Shown: positions 21,327 to 32,690 of the stretch, one piece after another | Position numbering within the stretch: position 1 is the first letter of the stretch | Layout of the letters: each line of letters starts with the position of its first letter | Assembly: GCA_032718475.1 (NCBI GenBank) | Contig: JAUCBJ010008896.1 | Location: 124,001 to 188,000 of the forward strand | Direction of reading: 5' to 3' | Source: Nemertoderma westbladi | Taxonomy: Eukaryota; Xenacoelomorpha; Nemertodermatida; Nemertodermatidae | DNA length: 64,000 bases | The notes under the pieces: model-generated | What the model was told of the DNA's origin: nothing | The model's input: only the letters and a program-made list of their open reading frames with translations | Databases searched by the model: none | Translations under genes and position numbers: made by a program

Positions 21327-24300
21327 CTGCGAACCAAGCTAAATTTGATGAACGACTCCGCCTCGTTAGAGTCCAAGAAGAACAAATAAAGAAAAAACAG
21401 ATAGAGGACCGAAAGGCAGCAGCAGTAGCAGCGGCAATGGCAGAAGCAGAAGTAGAAAGAAAGGCGGCAGCGGCAATGGCAAAGGCAGTGGCAGAAGCAG
21501 AACGGAGAGCGTCTGAGGAGACTACCCAACTGGAGTTGGAAAATCTGCAAGAGACGCAAGACTGCATAAATAAACAGTTAACTGCTAGTCAAATGCAGAT
21601 GATGAGTCGATCTACTCCCAAACGCCAAGGATACACATCATCGGAGGAAGGCGAGACCACCGATCCTGAAGGCGGAGGAAATAGATCTCGTCTAAGCAGG
21701 CGTAGAAAAACATCTCACCGTCACAAATTGCCTGATTTGCCCCCAGCGGTTAGAAGACAACTAGCTAGCACAGACTTAGGTAGTACAGAACCCACAGACC
21801 AAATTATTAAGGTCAAAAGACTCCATACCATAGTTGATGAGCCTGAAATAATTAGGCCTGTCGTTCCCAAATCCACTCCTGTGCTAGAGACCCCTGTACT
21901 TCCAGAGCTTAACTCTAAATTCCCTTTACACAGTACTACACTGTCTGTACCCGGTAGAACAGTCCATGCGAATATCCCTGTCCTGGACGCTGAGAGAGAA
22001 ATCAAAGATTTGTCTCCCGTCGTCCCGCGTCTGCCCGCTACAATGTTGGCGACTCCCACTTCGGCCGTCGAGTGGGTAGAGGAGGGACGGCGGGGGATGA
22101 ATCTCCTGCTCGGACAGATGCAGGAGACTGTCCACCAACTCAAGGGAACAGTAAGGGAAAGTATGTTAGAATTGCAAGAAGTGCAGCAAAGTATCGCGCT
22201 AGAACGCGACAAATTAGTCAATATACAAAAGGGTATACCAATACCCCCTGTAACATTGTGTCAACCTGTTAGGTCTGAAGTATTACATGCGCAAGGTGTG
22301 GAGCCTACACGCATCTATACTGCTAGTGAAGTAGAAACTCCTATAGCAAACCCTATTAAGGGTGATTATAAACCTGTTGTTGATGATATTCCCTATAGAC
22401 CTGATAATAATCCGGGAAATTTATATACCGATAATTCGATATTAAATAACACGATGGCCCAAGAAAGCTTTACGCGTCAGATGGCTAGAACAGAAGCCCG
22501 CCAAGCGGTCAAAGTGGGAGAAATCGTCAAATTCAATGGAGATGAGATGAAATGGTTACCTTTCAATGAATATTACAAAGATAGCATACAGAACTCTGTA
22601 CTATCTAACGGAGAGAAACTTAGATTCCTCATCAAGTGCTTGGAAGGACCTCCCAAGTTAATGGCGTTAAAGTTTATTGGACATCCAGATGGATTAAGAC
22701 GAGTTTGGGATACATTAAACATCAGGTATGGTAACAAGGATAACTTAGCTAAGTATTTGTATGCAAAATTAGTAGCCCCCCGAAAGTTCCTTAGTAGCGG
22801 GATTATAGAGTTTTCCGATGAGATTCAAGAGATCTGTAGACAATTGGATTGGTTAGGTAAGTCTCATGAATATCAGAGTTCCATGGTTATTGGAGCCATA
22901 GTCTCTACTTTACCAAAGGGTGGAGTATGTACACGCTGGGACAAGAAAGTGTTGTATATGAATGAGCAGCAACGACGAGGCCCTACCATGGCTGATCTAA
23001 TGTCCTTCTTAGATAGTGAAGTAAAATTACAACTCATAAAGCAGTCCAGAGAGAAAACATCGGAAAATAAGGTAAGTGAGAAACCCGTTTCTAGGAGAAG
23101 GGTAACACCAGTGTGTTATACTGACGATGGCGAAAGCCAAGCTTCTCAAGAAGAGGACAGCGGGAAAGACACAGCAAAATCTTACTATGACAACAAGACC
23201 TATAAAGACGTAAGTAAATATAAGTCTCGAACCAGTGACAGGAGAGAACAGGTAACAACAACTCCTCCTACATCTCCTAAGAGAATTCACGGAAGAAAGC
23301 CCGAAGAAAGAACGAGAGTGCATAACGTTACCCAAGGTAAAGTGAGTAACATCAAACCAAAATGTGCGCTGTGCGACGGGCCCCACCGTTTGAGTGTGTG
23401 TGCTGAATTCCTAAAGAAATCCCTGGTAGACAGACGTGAAGTCATGTGGGATAAGCGGTTATGCTATAATTGCCTCAGACAAGGACACCAACGGCGAACC
23501 TGTTACTCCGACGTAAGGTGTGCAAAGTGCGGTGCGAAACATCACATCTTGTTACACAGTGAATTCGAACGAAACAACCCGAGTCAGGTAAGTAAGCCCG
23601 AACTACATGTCCAATTCAGTGATGTAAATGACACTGATCAAGAATCTGAGATGGAAGGATTCTATACTGACGAATTCTCCGACGCCAACGAATCCTGTTA
23701 CCTAATAAATACCGCGGTGTATCGAGCACTTACTTACGAAAAGGACACCGACAATGAGTTCCCCCCAACTACTTTTGACAGACAACCATCTTGGAAAGCT
23801 CCAACTTCCAACGTAGGAATCAGAGAATTTCCTGTAGTGCAGGTAAGAGTTCACGGTCCTAACAAAAGTTACATAGTGAACGCCCTCCTTGACTCTGGCA
23901 GCACAGGAACATTCATCGATCAAGAACTAGCCGAAGATATCTTTGCTGGACAACCCAGATTCCGAACTAAGTTGAATATGTCCGGAATTATGCAGGTTTG
24001 GAAATCTACCATAACGGCAGATTACTATGTAGGTGAGTTGTCCACCCCCCAGGATAAATTAGGAGCACAAAGTATAAGGTCAGTAAAAATGGTGGCTATA
24101 AAGAACTTCGCTACTACCCAAGTAGAACCTTATAACTGGGACGAGGACGAGAGCATCCAACAGCTTAAGATACCTCGATTCCAGACAGATTATCCTGGAG
24201 TGCAAATACTCATCGGCCAAAACGCGCATGAGGCGCTCGAGACATTGGAGAAACGGCCTGCTCAACCGCAGCCACTACAAACCTATGCGGTAAGAACTAG

Positions 24301-24796
24301 AGTAGGTTGGTACTTCACTGGCCCTTCCCGTAGAACTCTCAAAGAGAGATTACCTCAAGAACAGGTATACCAGGTAAAGGAATGGGAAGTAGAGAGCAGT
24401 GAGGTGGACGACCCAACTGAGGGAACACCATACTCCTCAGATAATGACGATATTAACTCCACTATAGATCAATGGAGACATTGCCTTGAGACGATTAATC
24501 CAGCCGACATTGCTTCCAGAGGAGCAACTCCTCAAGAACTGATAGATACTCCAGGCTGGTTAGGTGGATCCGACTTCTTAAGTAAAGAAGAAGAAGAATG
24601 GCCTCCTCATCTTACCACGGCGGAGATTAGACAGGCCAAGGGAGCGGAGAAATTAACACAACAACTCAATCGCCCAGCTGGTCGTTTATGTTTACTGGAA
24701 AGAGACCGAAAACTGTCCAGAAACTATGGAAGGCAAGATACTCTTCCTACGACCAATTCCCTAATCCGACAAATATCTAGGGACTCCATAACGTAA
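21320..24796 (+). CDS. ORF2 of element C: Gag-protease polyprotein with RT deleted (1158 aa)
   Basis: Residues 1-85 are a coiled coil (Ala/Glu/Lys-rich). About 400-570 is a BEL/Pao gag core (IVKFNGDEMKWLPF, VWDTLNIRYGN). About 682-750 carry the zinc knuckles (CALCDGPHRLSVC and CYNCLRQGHQRRTC). The protease follows, with the active-site LLDSGSTGTFID near 858, and a BEL/Pao-type distal part to about 1010 (ILIGQNAHEAL, RVGWYFTGP). Sequence then jumps to DQWRHCLETINPADIASRG near 1060, the extreme end of BEL/Pao RNase H, followed by about 80 residues and a stop. So RT and most of RNase H are deleted in frame near 24470, and integrase is missing. The frame is open over 3.5 kb with no stops, consistent with selection or recent origin. 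Confidence 0.9.
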   Translation: MLAANQAKFDERLRLVRVQEEQIKKKQIEDRKAAAVAAAMAEAEVERKAAAAMAKAVAEAERRASEETTQLELENLQETQDCINKQLTASQMQMMSRSTPKRQGYTSSEEGETTDPEGGGNRSRLSRRRKTSHRHKLPDLPPAVRRQLASTDLGSTEPTDQIIKVKRLHTIVDEPEIIRPVVPKSTPVLETPVLPELNSKFPLHSTTLSVPGRTVHANIPVLDAEREIKDLSPVVPRLPATMLATPTSAVEWVEEGRRGMNLLLGQMQETVHQLKGTVRESMLELQEVQQSIALERDKLVNIQKGIPIPPVTLCQPVRSEVLHAQGVEPTRIYTASEVETPIANPIKGDYKPVVDDIPYRPDNNPGNLYTDNSILNNTMAQESFTRQMARTEARQAVKVGEIVKFNGDEMKWLPFNEYYKDSIQNSVLSNGEKLRFLIKCLEGPPKLMALKFIGHPDGLRRVWDTLNIRYGNKDNLAKYLYAKLVAPRKFLSSGIIEFSDEIQEICRQLDWLGKSHEYQSSMVIGAIVSTLPKGGVCTRWDKKVLYMNEQQRRGPTMADLMSFLDSEVKLQLIKQSREKTSENKVSEKPVSRRRVTPVCYTDDGESQASQEEDSGKDTAKSYYDNKTYKDVSKYKSRTSDRREQVTTTPPTSPKRIHGRKPEERTRVHNVTQGKVSNIKPKCALCDGPHRLSVCAEFLKKSLVDRREVMWDKRLCYNCLRQGHQRRTCYSDVRCAKCGAKHHILLHSEFERNNPSQVSKPELHVQFSDVNDTDQESEMEGFYTDEFSDANESCYLINTAVYRALTYEKDTDNEFPPTTFDRQPSWKAPTSNVGIREFPVVQVRVHGPNKSYIVNALLDSGSTGTFIDQELAEDIFAGQPRFRTKLNMSGIMQVWKSTITADYYVGELSTPQDKLGAQSIRSVKMVAIKNFATTQVEPYNWDEDESIQQLKIPRFQTDYPGVQILIGQNAHEALETLEKRPAQPQPLQTYAVRTRVGWYFTGPSRRTLKERLPQEQVYQVKEWEVESSEVDDPTEGTPYSSDNDDINSTIDQWRHCLETINPADIASRGATPQELIDTPGWLGGSDFLSKEEEEWPPHLTTAEIRQAKGAEKLTQQLNRPAGRLCLLERDRKLSRNYGRQDTLPTTNSLIRQISRDSIT

Positions 24797-26271
24797 TAAC
24801 ATATGGAGTGGGCGTGTGACTATATCATTTTATATTTGTTTTTATTTTATATTTATGAATGTATTATTATGTAATTTTATTATAATCGTTTTCTTTAGTT
24901 TTATTTAGTATAATGTTATTTTAGTGATTATTTAGTAGATTAGTGCAATATATTAGTGTTTATTACGTACGTAATTACTTATAATATATATTTAGTGCGA
25001 CGGCGAGAAATAATTATTTTTCTCTTTCCTTACTGTCCGTATCATATTATAAATACGTGACTACAGTAAGATGAAATGTCCGTACTTATTAAAGTACAAT
25101 AAAGCCACTACTATATTCAAGTATTATTGGTAGGCAGAGTATTAGGAATGCAAAGCTCAGATCCTCGTGTCTCGGCTAAACCAAGCTCTGGGTAGACCTT
25201 GGAAACGACTTGCCTCTTCACACTGACATTGCTTCGTGCGATATTGCTCTCATACCATATATAATAATACATATAGTAGCGTGATGTCCCTCTAACAGTA
25301 GCGTGAAACGCAAATAAATCTGTTAAACCTTTTGACCATCTGTAATTCTAGTCGATTAAGATATCGTAGCACTTACCGATACTCTTAAAAGACAATTTTC
25401 ATAGAATTAAGGATCCTATGTCCCCAGACCTGCTCTGGAATCAAATTGTGTCAATTGCACTATCAAATAATAAAATTTCAGGGAATAAATTTGAATTCAT
25501 ATTTTAATGAATTTAATAAATTGTCATTCTGTGCAATTTATAACATTCCCAAAATCCCATTAATTAATAGATCACGGGAGCGGAGATTTATCTTATTAAG
25601 TGTGTTAGAGTGTGAGAATCTCCCATGTATGAGTCAATAGCCGATAAAATTTATAAAATCATATATAAACGAGATATTGGACCATTAAAGAATTACTATT
25701 AAATAGCATCCCAGATCTGTATGCATTGGAATTACCCTAATTCTACCGCTAGCTCTCCATAATGTCACCATAGTAACACCCATGCTAGAATTAGAAACAA
25801 GTTAAAAAGAACAATAGAAAGCTTGCCCCATTGCATAGTAAGAAATAAATAGCGCACTGCTAGTATCCAAGGGTACATAATAATAACGTGACATTCTGGA
25901 AGGCACTGACTAACGGACAAATGGCCCGAGTGTGTGTAATTTGTGACAGTTGTGTGTGTGGAATTTGTGAGTTTATAGGCGAATGTTACTACTAAGGTGT
26001 GTTTACAGTAGCGAGTCGCAATTGTGAAAGTAACCCTAACTCTCCAGTAAGAACCTGAAGTGTATCTAAGCCTTTGGGACGGACAGTGGAGTGACTCGTG
26101 CTAGTGTCGTTGTCATTGTGTAGCTACACGTTGGCGGAAAACACAGCGGCGACGATACATTTGCGCTGAGGCTCTTACACTGTCCGGGGGCTGATTGGGG
26201 TAGGCAGCGACGCTCGCTAGCAAAATTATAAGCTCATTATAATATTAATAAACTCATATATAGCAGATATA
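24797..26271 (+). other. Spacer after gag-protease in element C
   Basis: AT-rich to about 25900, then more balanced. There is no clear ORF. A stretch just before the next ORF ends CATATATAGCAG, a possible splice acceptor, so the downstream ORF might be expressed from a spliced transcript. Integrase would be expected here but no integrase motif was seen. Confidence 0.5.
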
Positions 26272-26574
26272 ATGGAGTTGATAGAAGATGGTCTTGGTAT
26301 CGGGGAGCGATATACTCTACCTTTACAAGTGTTTGTTGATAGTTTGATACGCGGCGACGCTAGTCCAACTACTACGGAGGACGATGGTCGTTATATCGAA
26401 CCGACGATTTCCTCGAAGCAACTTACGCGTGAATTGGACTATGGAAAATTCACCGCTCGCTACACGCATCGTAATAGTACGTATATGGACTTCTTAACCA
26501 TTGGCCATTCTATCGATTCACACGTTACGGACTATGTCGAACATATATCCTACCCAGCGGAGTCGGAACGATAA
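26272..26574 (+). CDS. 3' ORF of element C, unknown (100 aa)
   Basis: An open frame in the position of an envelope or accessory gene. Acidic and Thr/Tyr-rich, with no signal peptide, membrane helix or cysteine pattern, so it is not a recognisable envelope. Codon use is balanced and unlike the AT-rich spacer before it. It ends in TAA, but coding-like sequence in other phases goes on downstream (to about 27564), so it may be the N-terminal part of a longer decayed protein. Not recognised. Confidence 0.45.
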   Translation: MELIEDGLGIGERYTLPLQVFVDSLIRGDASPTTTEDDGRYIEPTISSKQLTRELDYGKFTARYTHRNSTYMDFLTIGHSIDSHVTDYVEHISYPAESER

Positions 26575-27564
26575 ACTGAAATTCGAATGCGAAAATTCTA
26601 TTCGAAATCGACTCGAAAGAAAAGACATTAGAGAGACAAATGGACACGGTAACTCTAACGTATATTTGGAATTCTTGATAGAAGCATTGTAATAACAAAT
26701 AAATATCATCCGCGTTTCCCCTACCAGACGTGCGTCTTTGGTATTATTACGATAAATGCCCTAGACCCAACTAATAAACGGAAAGACATAAACATCCACG
26801 GAAACCGAAACTTGTTCGACATATCACCTACGCTTGCTCGACTCAGACGATCCTTGAGTAAACCTACGATCATAGTTCCGGAATACTCGGTCAGACCACC
26901 TCGTTCCTTGATTAGACCTCAGACTTTCGATTCTGATGGTATCCCGGATCCTCACGAGCTGTATTCACTGTTCAAAGATCTAGTGCTACCCTAACAATTA
27001 ATCGGTAACACTCCGGCAGCAAGCTCTAGCTAGCCGCCCATCTTACCTAGCCGTATTGGGACGCGGACACCTAATATCACCATTCAACCGTATGGTCGTC
27101 CCAGTTTAACGCGATACAACCCTTCATCAAGGTGAAGGAGAGCGTTGTACGAAACGAGTTAAACGCTATTCTACAAAGATCAGAAAGGAAACCTGCGTTT
27201 GTTCAGATAAACGTAAGTTATAACAGCAAGTCCAAGCGGTAAACGAATTGGCTTATCTCAGTTCGATTGGGAAATCTTGAATCTCTAAGAAGATATCGAG
27301 CTTAGACAACCCTATTCTCTGCGAGAGTTTTGGACGAGCGTGTCCAACGACAAGCGGAGGAAAATCAGCTCGAGGAGAAGCAGATCGAAATGGACGAGAC
27401 ACTGACCGTAACCCTAAACCTTCTGATGCAATGGTATTGCACCCTTCACCCAGGAGTTATAGCCCTCCTAGTAAAGTGGCTCGCCCCAAAGAGAAAAGGA
27501 CTCTTGCTAGTCTCAAGAAACTGCGTAAACGCCGTCCGCGCAAGAAAAACTAACTGTTTAGAGT
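26575..27564 (+). pseudogene. Continuation of the 3' ORF region of element C, broken
   Basis: Successive open pieces in shifting phases: 26501-26692, then 26812-26994 with an Arg/Pro/Ser-rich segment (RPPRSLIRPQTFD). Near 27280-27564 there is a phase ending in a strongly basic tail (SLKKLRKRRPRKKN before TAA), resembling a nuclear-localisation signal. An overlapping phase (27330-27605) is helical and Glu-rich. These look like one degraded accessory ORF of roughly 1.3 kb. No family recognised. Confidence 0.4.
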
Positions 27565-27631
27565 ATCTTTATATTTTAGAAACTGTGATTTTTTATATTT
27601 TATAGACTAAAATCCCATTTTCTGGGAGCGG

Positions 27632-28867
27632 TGTAAAAGCTTTTGCGGAATTGCCCGGTTATTTTCCCCGTAAAGTACTCTGTAGTTGGTTTAGCAGGCA
27701 TAAAAGGCCGTGTCATTGCCGTACCGGTGTTTTTAGGGGACATAAAAGCTATTTCTTCTGTATGTGTACTTTAGAGGACATAATCCGCAATTCCATGACG
27801 CAAAAGCCGAAATACTCTTGGAACAGTGTAGTTACTAAGACGACAGCTAATAGCTGAGCTGTACACGTGGAGCCTCTGCACGGAGCCTTGGTTCTTTGTT
27901 CTGCTCAGCTCAAATGACGACATCTATCAGCTGTGTCCACGTCAGTTTGACCAATCAGAGATTTTCCCTTTGTGTAAAAGCTGTACAGCAGAATCCCATG
28001 ATTCAGTACTGACGTTTCCCCCACGCCTAGAACACCGGCCGGGGAATGTTTTCTGACATTAGAGCGTCTTTAATTATAAGATCATCAAACGGTTATCTCG
28101 GTTTTGCACCTCGGTCTCGGTCACGGTTTTGCACCTCGGCATATGATTAAGCACCCTGACGTAAACTGCTTTTCGCCGCATTATTTACTGCTATTTACTG
28201 TGTTGTTAATTGTATCGTTCGTTTACATATTATTATTGGGAAGAATATTGATAACGATCCGAAAACCCAATCTTCTTGATACACTAAGGTTAGAGAGACC
28301 GGTTACATATAACAATTTGCGACATACATTATCGTGGTTTGTAGTGAGTTCAATGCTACTTAATAGGCCCTACAAATGTCGGTTGTTATTCTCTTTATAT
28401 ATGATTAAAATCAGTGAATGTCGGCAATTCGGTGTGCAGTTGTGTGCAATAGTCTGTGTGTGCTTGACCGAGTAACAAAGCATTTCCTAAAGAATGCACT
28501 TTGGTGATCTATAAGACATACTGTTGTGTATAGTGTAAGTCATAGCTCTGTTTAAATAGATAGAGCGCCACGTCCTAAAGGAACTGCTAATATTTCCCGA
28601 ACGTGAATAATATTCGTCAGAGATTATATATTAACGATCAATCGAATAGTACGGTAGGCCTGCACCGCAATCAAATTAAAGCATCCAAATCCAGTCTCCC
28701 GGGTATATCCAGCGGGTGAATGGTCGCGCACAGACTGGCTTTGGCTAATGTTAGAATTATTATAGGTGTTCAATAGGCCTACTTGTCATAGGCTGGAGTA
28801 GATTTATAACCTAGAAGACATATAGATTTGGCGGGTTAAACTGCCAAAGGTCTTAAAAGCGCGAACA
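27632..28867 (+). repeat. 3' LTR of element C
   Basis: 1236 bp, TG...CA, preceded by a purine tract (GGGAGCGG) that serves as plus-strand primer, and followed by the GTAGT duplication at 28868-28872. Substitutions against the 5' LTR include positions corresponding to TACTTT/TACTCT, AGTTCG/AGTTTG, ATTCAG/ATTCGG and GCGTGAACA/GCGCGAACA. Confidence 0.95.
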
Positions 28868-29690
28868 GTAGTATTGCTAAGTGATGTATTCCATTGTTTG
28901 GTTATTATTATTGTCAAGTGCTATTGCTAAGTAATGTATTCCATTGTTTGGTTATTATTATTGTTAAGTGGTATTGCTAAGTGATGTATTCCATTGTTTG
29001 GTTATTATTATTGTTAAGTGGTATTGCTAAGTAATGTATTCCATTGTTTGGTTATTATTATTGTTAAGTGCTATTGCTAAGTGATGTATTCCATTGTTTG
29101 GTTATTATTATTGTTAAGTGGTATTGCTAAGTGATGTATTCCATTGTTTGGTTATTATTATTGTTAAGTGCTATTGCTAAGTGATGTATTCCATTGTTTG
29201 GTTATTATTATTGTTAAGTGCTATTGCTAAGTGATGTATTCCATTGTTTGGTTATTATTATTATTAAGTAGTATTGCTAAGTGATGTATTCCATTGTTTG
29301 GTTATTATTATTGTTAAGTGCTATTGCTAAGTGATGTATTCCATTGTTTGGTTATTATTATTGTTAAGTTCTATTGCTAAGTGATATATTCCATTGTTTG
29401 GTTATTATTATTATTAATTGTTAAGTGGTATTGCTAAGTGATGTATTCCATTGTTTGGTTATTATTATTATTAATTGTTAAGTAGTATTGCTAAGTGATG
29501 TATTGCATTGTTTGGTTATTATTACTGTTATGTGGTATTGCTAAGTGATGTATTCCATTGTTTGGTTATCGTTATTATTAATTGTTAAGTGGTATTGCTA
29601 AGTGATGTATTCCATTGTTTGGTTATTATTATTGTTAAGTTCTATTGCTAAGTGATATATTCTATTGTTTGGTTATTATTATTGTTAAGT
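28868..29690. repeat. ~50-bp minisatellite array, second segment
   Basis: About 16 copies of the same unit as 15427-17242, in the same orientation. It continues the array interrupted by element C. It stops where the LINE begins at 29691. Confidence 0.97.
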
Positions 29691-30353
29691 AAGGTTAGGC
29701 CAGGTCCCCAGATCCTGCTACCACTATGGCAGTAATGTGGTACTACCTGTAGCTGTCAGCCCAGTAGGGCAGGCCCGATAAGCAAAGCATAGCCTATTCA
29801 TTATTTAGTTGATCAAGAGTGCGTTGGTTTAGCCCCGTCAACTAAATATGTCATTGAGGGCTATAGCGCCTAGGGCACCATTGAAGGCAAAGACTTGATA
29901 CGCATCTGCATTAGAGGTGATACACGCCCCTCCCTGTCTATACTGGATGCGTTAGGTAACCTAACCAGGGGGCACACTTGGTTCAGGGTGTAACAAAAGG
30001 ACCCCTACAGTCGGCAGCAGGGCTGTAGGCCATGGATAGGCGGAAGGTAATCAACCAACGGCGACCTACTGCGAAGACGCTTGTAGGAGTTGCGACCACA
30101 AGCGGTTTACTCCCGCAACTGAAAGATATGAGTATGAGAACCCTCCAGGAGAAATACCGGCTCGGTCGTCGCTCGGGTCAACAATGACCGCGTCCCTCAG
30201 TGGTACACCAGGCTGGGGTCGATAAATTCGCTACTGGAACTGCAGACAGAGAAGAAAGAAGAAACAACCTGTTGAATTGTAAAAATACACTAAAGATTGC
30301 TACAATGAACGCACGACGCACGCACGCTGAAAGCACATACCAAACAGGGTGAC

Positions 30354-31149
30354 ATGGTCGCTCTGGCAATGGAATATAACATCGACATCATCTGCCTCCA
30401 AGAACATCTGATTTGTCATGAAGACACTGCCATGAAGTACAATGACATTGGAAATGGATGGACGTTAGTAACAAGCTCAGCAGTACGAAACTCGGCCAAT
30501 GTATCAATTGGTGGAGTAGGAATTCTGCTAAGCCCATTTGCACTTAAGACCCTAAACAACATCGTATCTATAAATTCCAGGGTTATGATCGCAACATTTG
30601 ATGGGAATCCCAAGGCAACAGTATGTTGCTACAGTCCAACCAATTCCTCAGAGCCAGAACAAGCAGTCAAGTTTTATGAAGAACTGTCTGGTCAAACACA
30701 ATGTTAAAGTCATTGCTGGTGACCTGAATGCGCAAATTGGCCCAGAAGACATCAAGGGTTACACCTATAACACCAGTTCTAACAGAAATGGGTACTTATT
30801 TTTAGACCTAATGGAAGAATGTGAATTGATACCAACAAACAACACATTCGAAAAGAGTAAGGGGAAGCTAGGGACCTTTCAATATCCTAATGGAACCAAA
30901 GCACAACTGAATTACATCCTTATAAACAAAAAGTGGAGAAACAGCATGATCAACTGCGAAGCATACGGCTCGTTCAACCTAATTGGTTCGGACCACAGAA
31001 TTGTGACTGCAGAGATCAGACTCAGTTTGAGAGCCAGCAAACCCAGGACAAGCAAGCAAATCAAATATGACTGGGAAAAACTCAGAACTGACAATGCTGT
31101 AAAGATGATAATTGATGTTAACGACATACTGACTAACAATACTGACTAA
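30354..31149 (+). pseudogene. LINE endonuclease domain, frameshifted
   Basis: Frame 30354-30707 holds the N-terminal part of an APE-type endonuclease (IDIICLQEH, with the catalytic-region Gln-Glu). After a frameshift near 30690, the frame to 31149 holds IAGDLNAQIG and, near its end, GSDHRIVTAEI, the SDH catalytic motif. The frame ends at a stop within a local triplicated ACTGACTAAC-like stretch at 31128-31160. Confidence 0.85.
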
Positions 31150-31407
31150 CATACTGACTAATGCTGTAAAGGATGCTTATACAGTAGAAGTTCAAAACCG
31201 CTTTGAAGCACATCAGTCAATAGATGAAGACCAATCCACCAATTCAATATACCAGAATATAATAACAACCCGCATATCCCCCAGAAACCCAAACGAAAAG
31301 AGTATGTGCCATATGGCAAAAATCTGAGGTTACTTGTAAGTGAGAAGATATTAAGATAGCCTACAAAGTTAAAACCGAACAACCAACAACCGAAAATATT
31401 AACAAGG

Positions 31408-32687
31408 TTGAGAAAGCTAAGGACGATCTTAAATTGGCCTACAATATCAGCCAGGAAAAGTAGATACAGGATAAAACTGAAGCAATTACAACTGCTCACA
31501 TGCAGCATTACCGTAATGCAGCAAACTGTAAATGAGGTATCTGGTCGGAAAAGTTGTGCAAAGGGGCGCCTCAAAGCCGATACTCCTGAAGAACGTGTTG
31601 GGAAGTGGGAAAATCACTTCTGCAACTTGCTTGGGCAGCCACCAAACATCGAGGTCAGCCCTACAAGGAAAATATATGACAAGACACTACCTATAGAAAC
31701 AGGGGACTTCACACCTGCCGAACTCGAAAGAAGCATTAAAAGCATGTCCAATAATAAAGCGAGTGGATTAGATGAAATCCCAGCGGAGGTATGGAAAACC
31801 GGAGTGCTAAACAGACCATTATTGAATGTTTGCAACCGGATGTTAAAAGGGGAAAAGCCAATGCCAATTTGGACTAAAGGTCAACTAAAACTTCTCCCGA
31901 AAGAAAGGAGACCTCGGCATACCAACAAACTATCGTGGGATCTGTCTGCTTGTGGTAGCTGCCAAAATATACAATAAAATGATTCTTTATAAGATTAGGC
32001 CTCACATAGAGAAACTACTGCGTAAGAGCCAAAACGGATTTCGACCAAGTAGATCAACAATAGCTCAGGTACTTGCACTACGGAGACTGATTGAAGGAAT
32101 TAAGTCAAAGAATCTCCCCGGAGTCATGACTTTTGTGGACTTCAAGAAGGCATTCGACTCCATCCATAGAGGTAAATTGCTTGAAATCCTAAGAGCTTAT
32201 GGAATGCCAGAAGTAATTGTTGCTGGCATTGGATTGTTATATTGTGACACAGAAGCGCAGGTACTCTCACCAGATGGTGAAACTGAGTTTTTCTCAATTA
32301 CTATTTGTAATTGTGCTGGATTACGCAATGAGGACGGCCACAAAGGGTGAAGATCTGGGATTCACACTTCAAGAACGCAGAAGTAGTAGATATCCGGCAA
32401 CTACAGTCACAGACACCGACTTTGCGGATGACATCGCTCTGCTCTCTAATACGCTAGCAGATGCACAGCCTCTACTAAATAAAGTGGAGAGGGCTGCTAA
32501 GGAGGTTGGATTGCATATAAATGCTACAAAGACCGAATTCATGAACGTTAATATTGATGGAAACTTGACAACCATTGATAATAATCAACTAAGGAAGGTC
32601 GATGACTTCCAGTACCTTGGATCATGGATAGAGAGTAGCAAAAAGGACATAGAGGTTAGGAAAGCAAAGACTTGGGTATCTCTATAA
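31408..32687 (+). pseudogene. LINE reverse transcriptase, frameshifted
   Basis: Frame 31408-31977 carries KASGLDEIPAEVWK. After a shift near 31920, frame 31952-32350 carries QNGFRPSRSTIAQ and FVDFKKAFDSI. After another shift near 32300, the frame from 32217 carries the catalytic FADDIALLS (Asp-Asp at 32427-32432) and YLGSWI. At the second shift the usual GVLQGDTLAP motif is deleted, which would inactivate the enzyme even without the frameshifts. The frame ends at TAA 32685-32687. Confidence 0.9.
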
Positions 32688-32690
32688 AAA

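Larger units (their letters stand above)
17243..28867 (+). mobile_element. BEL/Pao-like LTR element C lacking RT and integrase
   Basis: An 11.6-kb element with 1236-bp LTRs beginning TG and ending CA, flanked by GTAGT duplications within the 50-bp array. The interior holds a ~2.2-kb leader, two overlapping gag/protease ORFs, a trace of RNase H, and a 3' region with further coding-like sequence. The polypurine tract GGGAGCGG lies just before the 3' LTR. RT, most of RNase H and integrase are absent. The two LTRs differ at about seven positions by eye, which suggests a recent insertion. With no RT or integrase of its own, it must rely on proteins supplied by another element. Confidence 0.9.
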
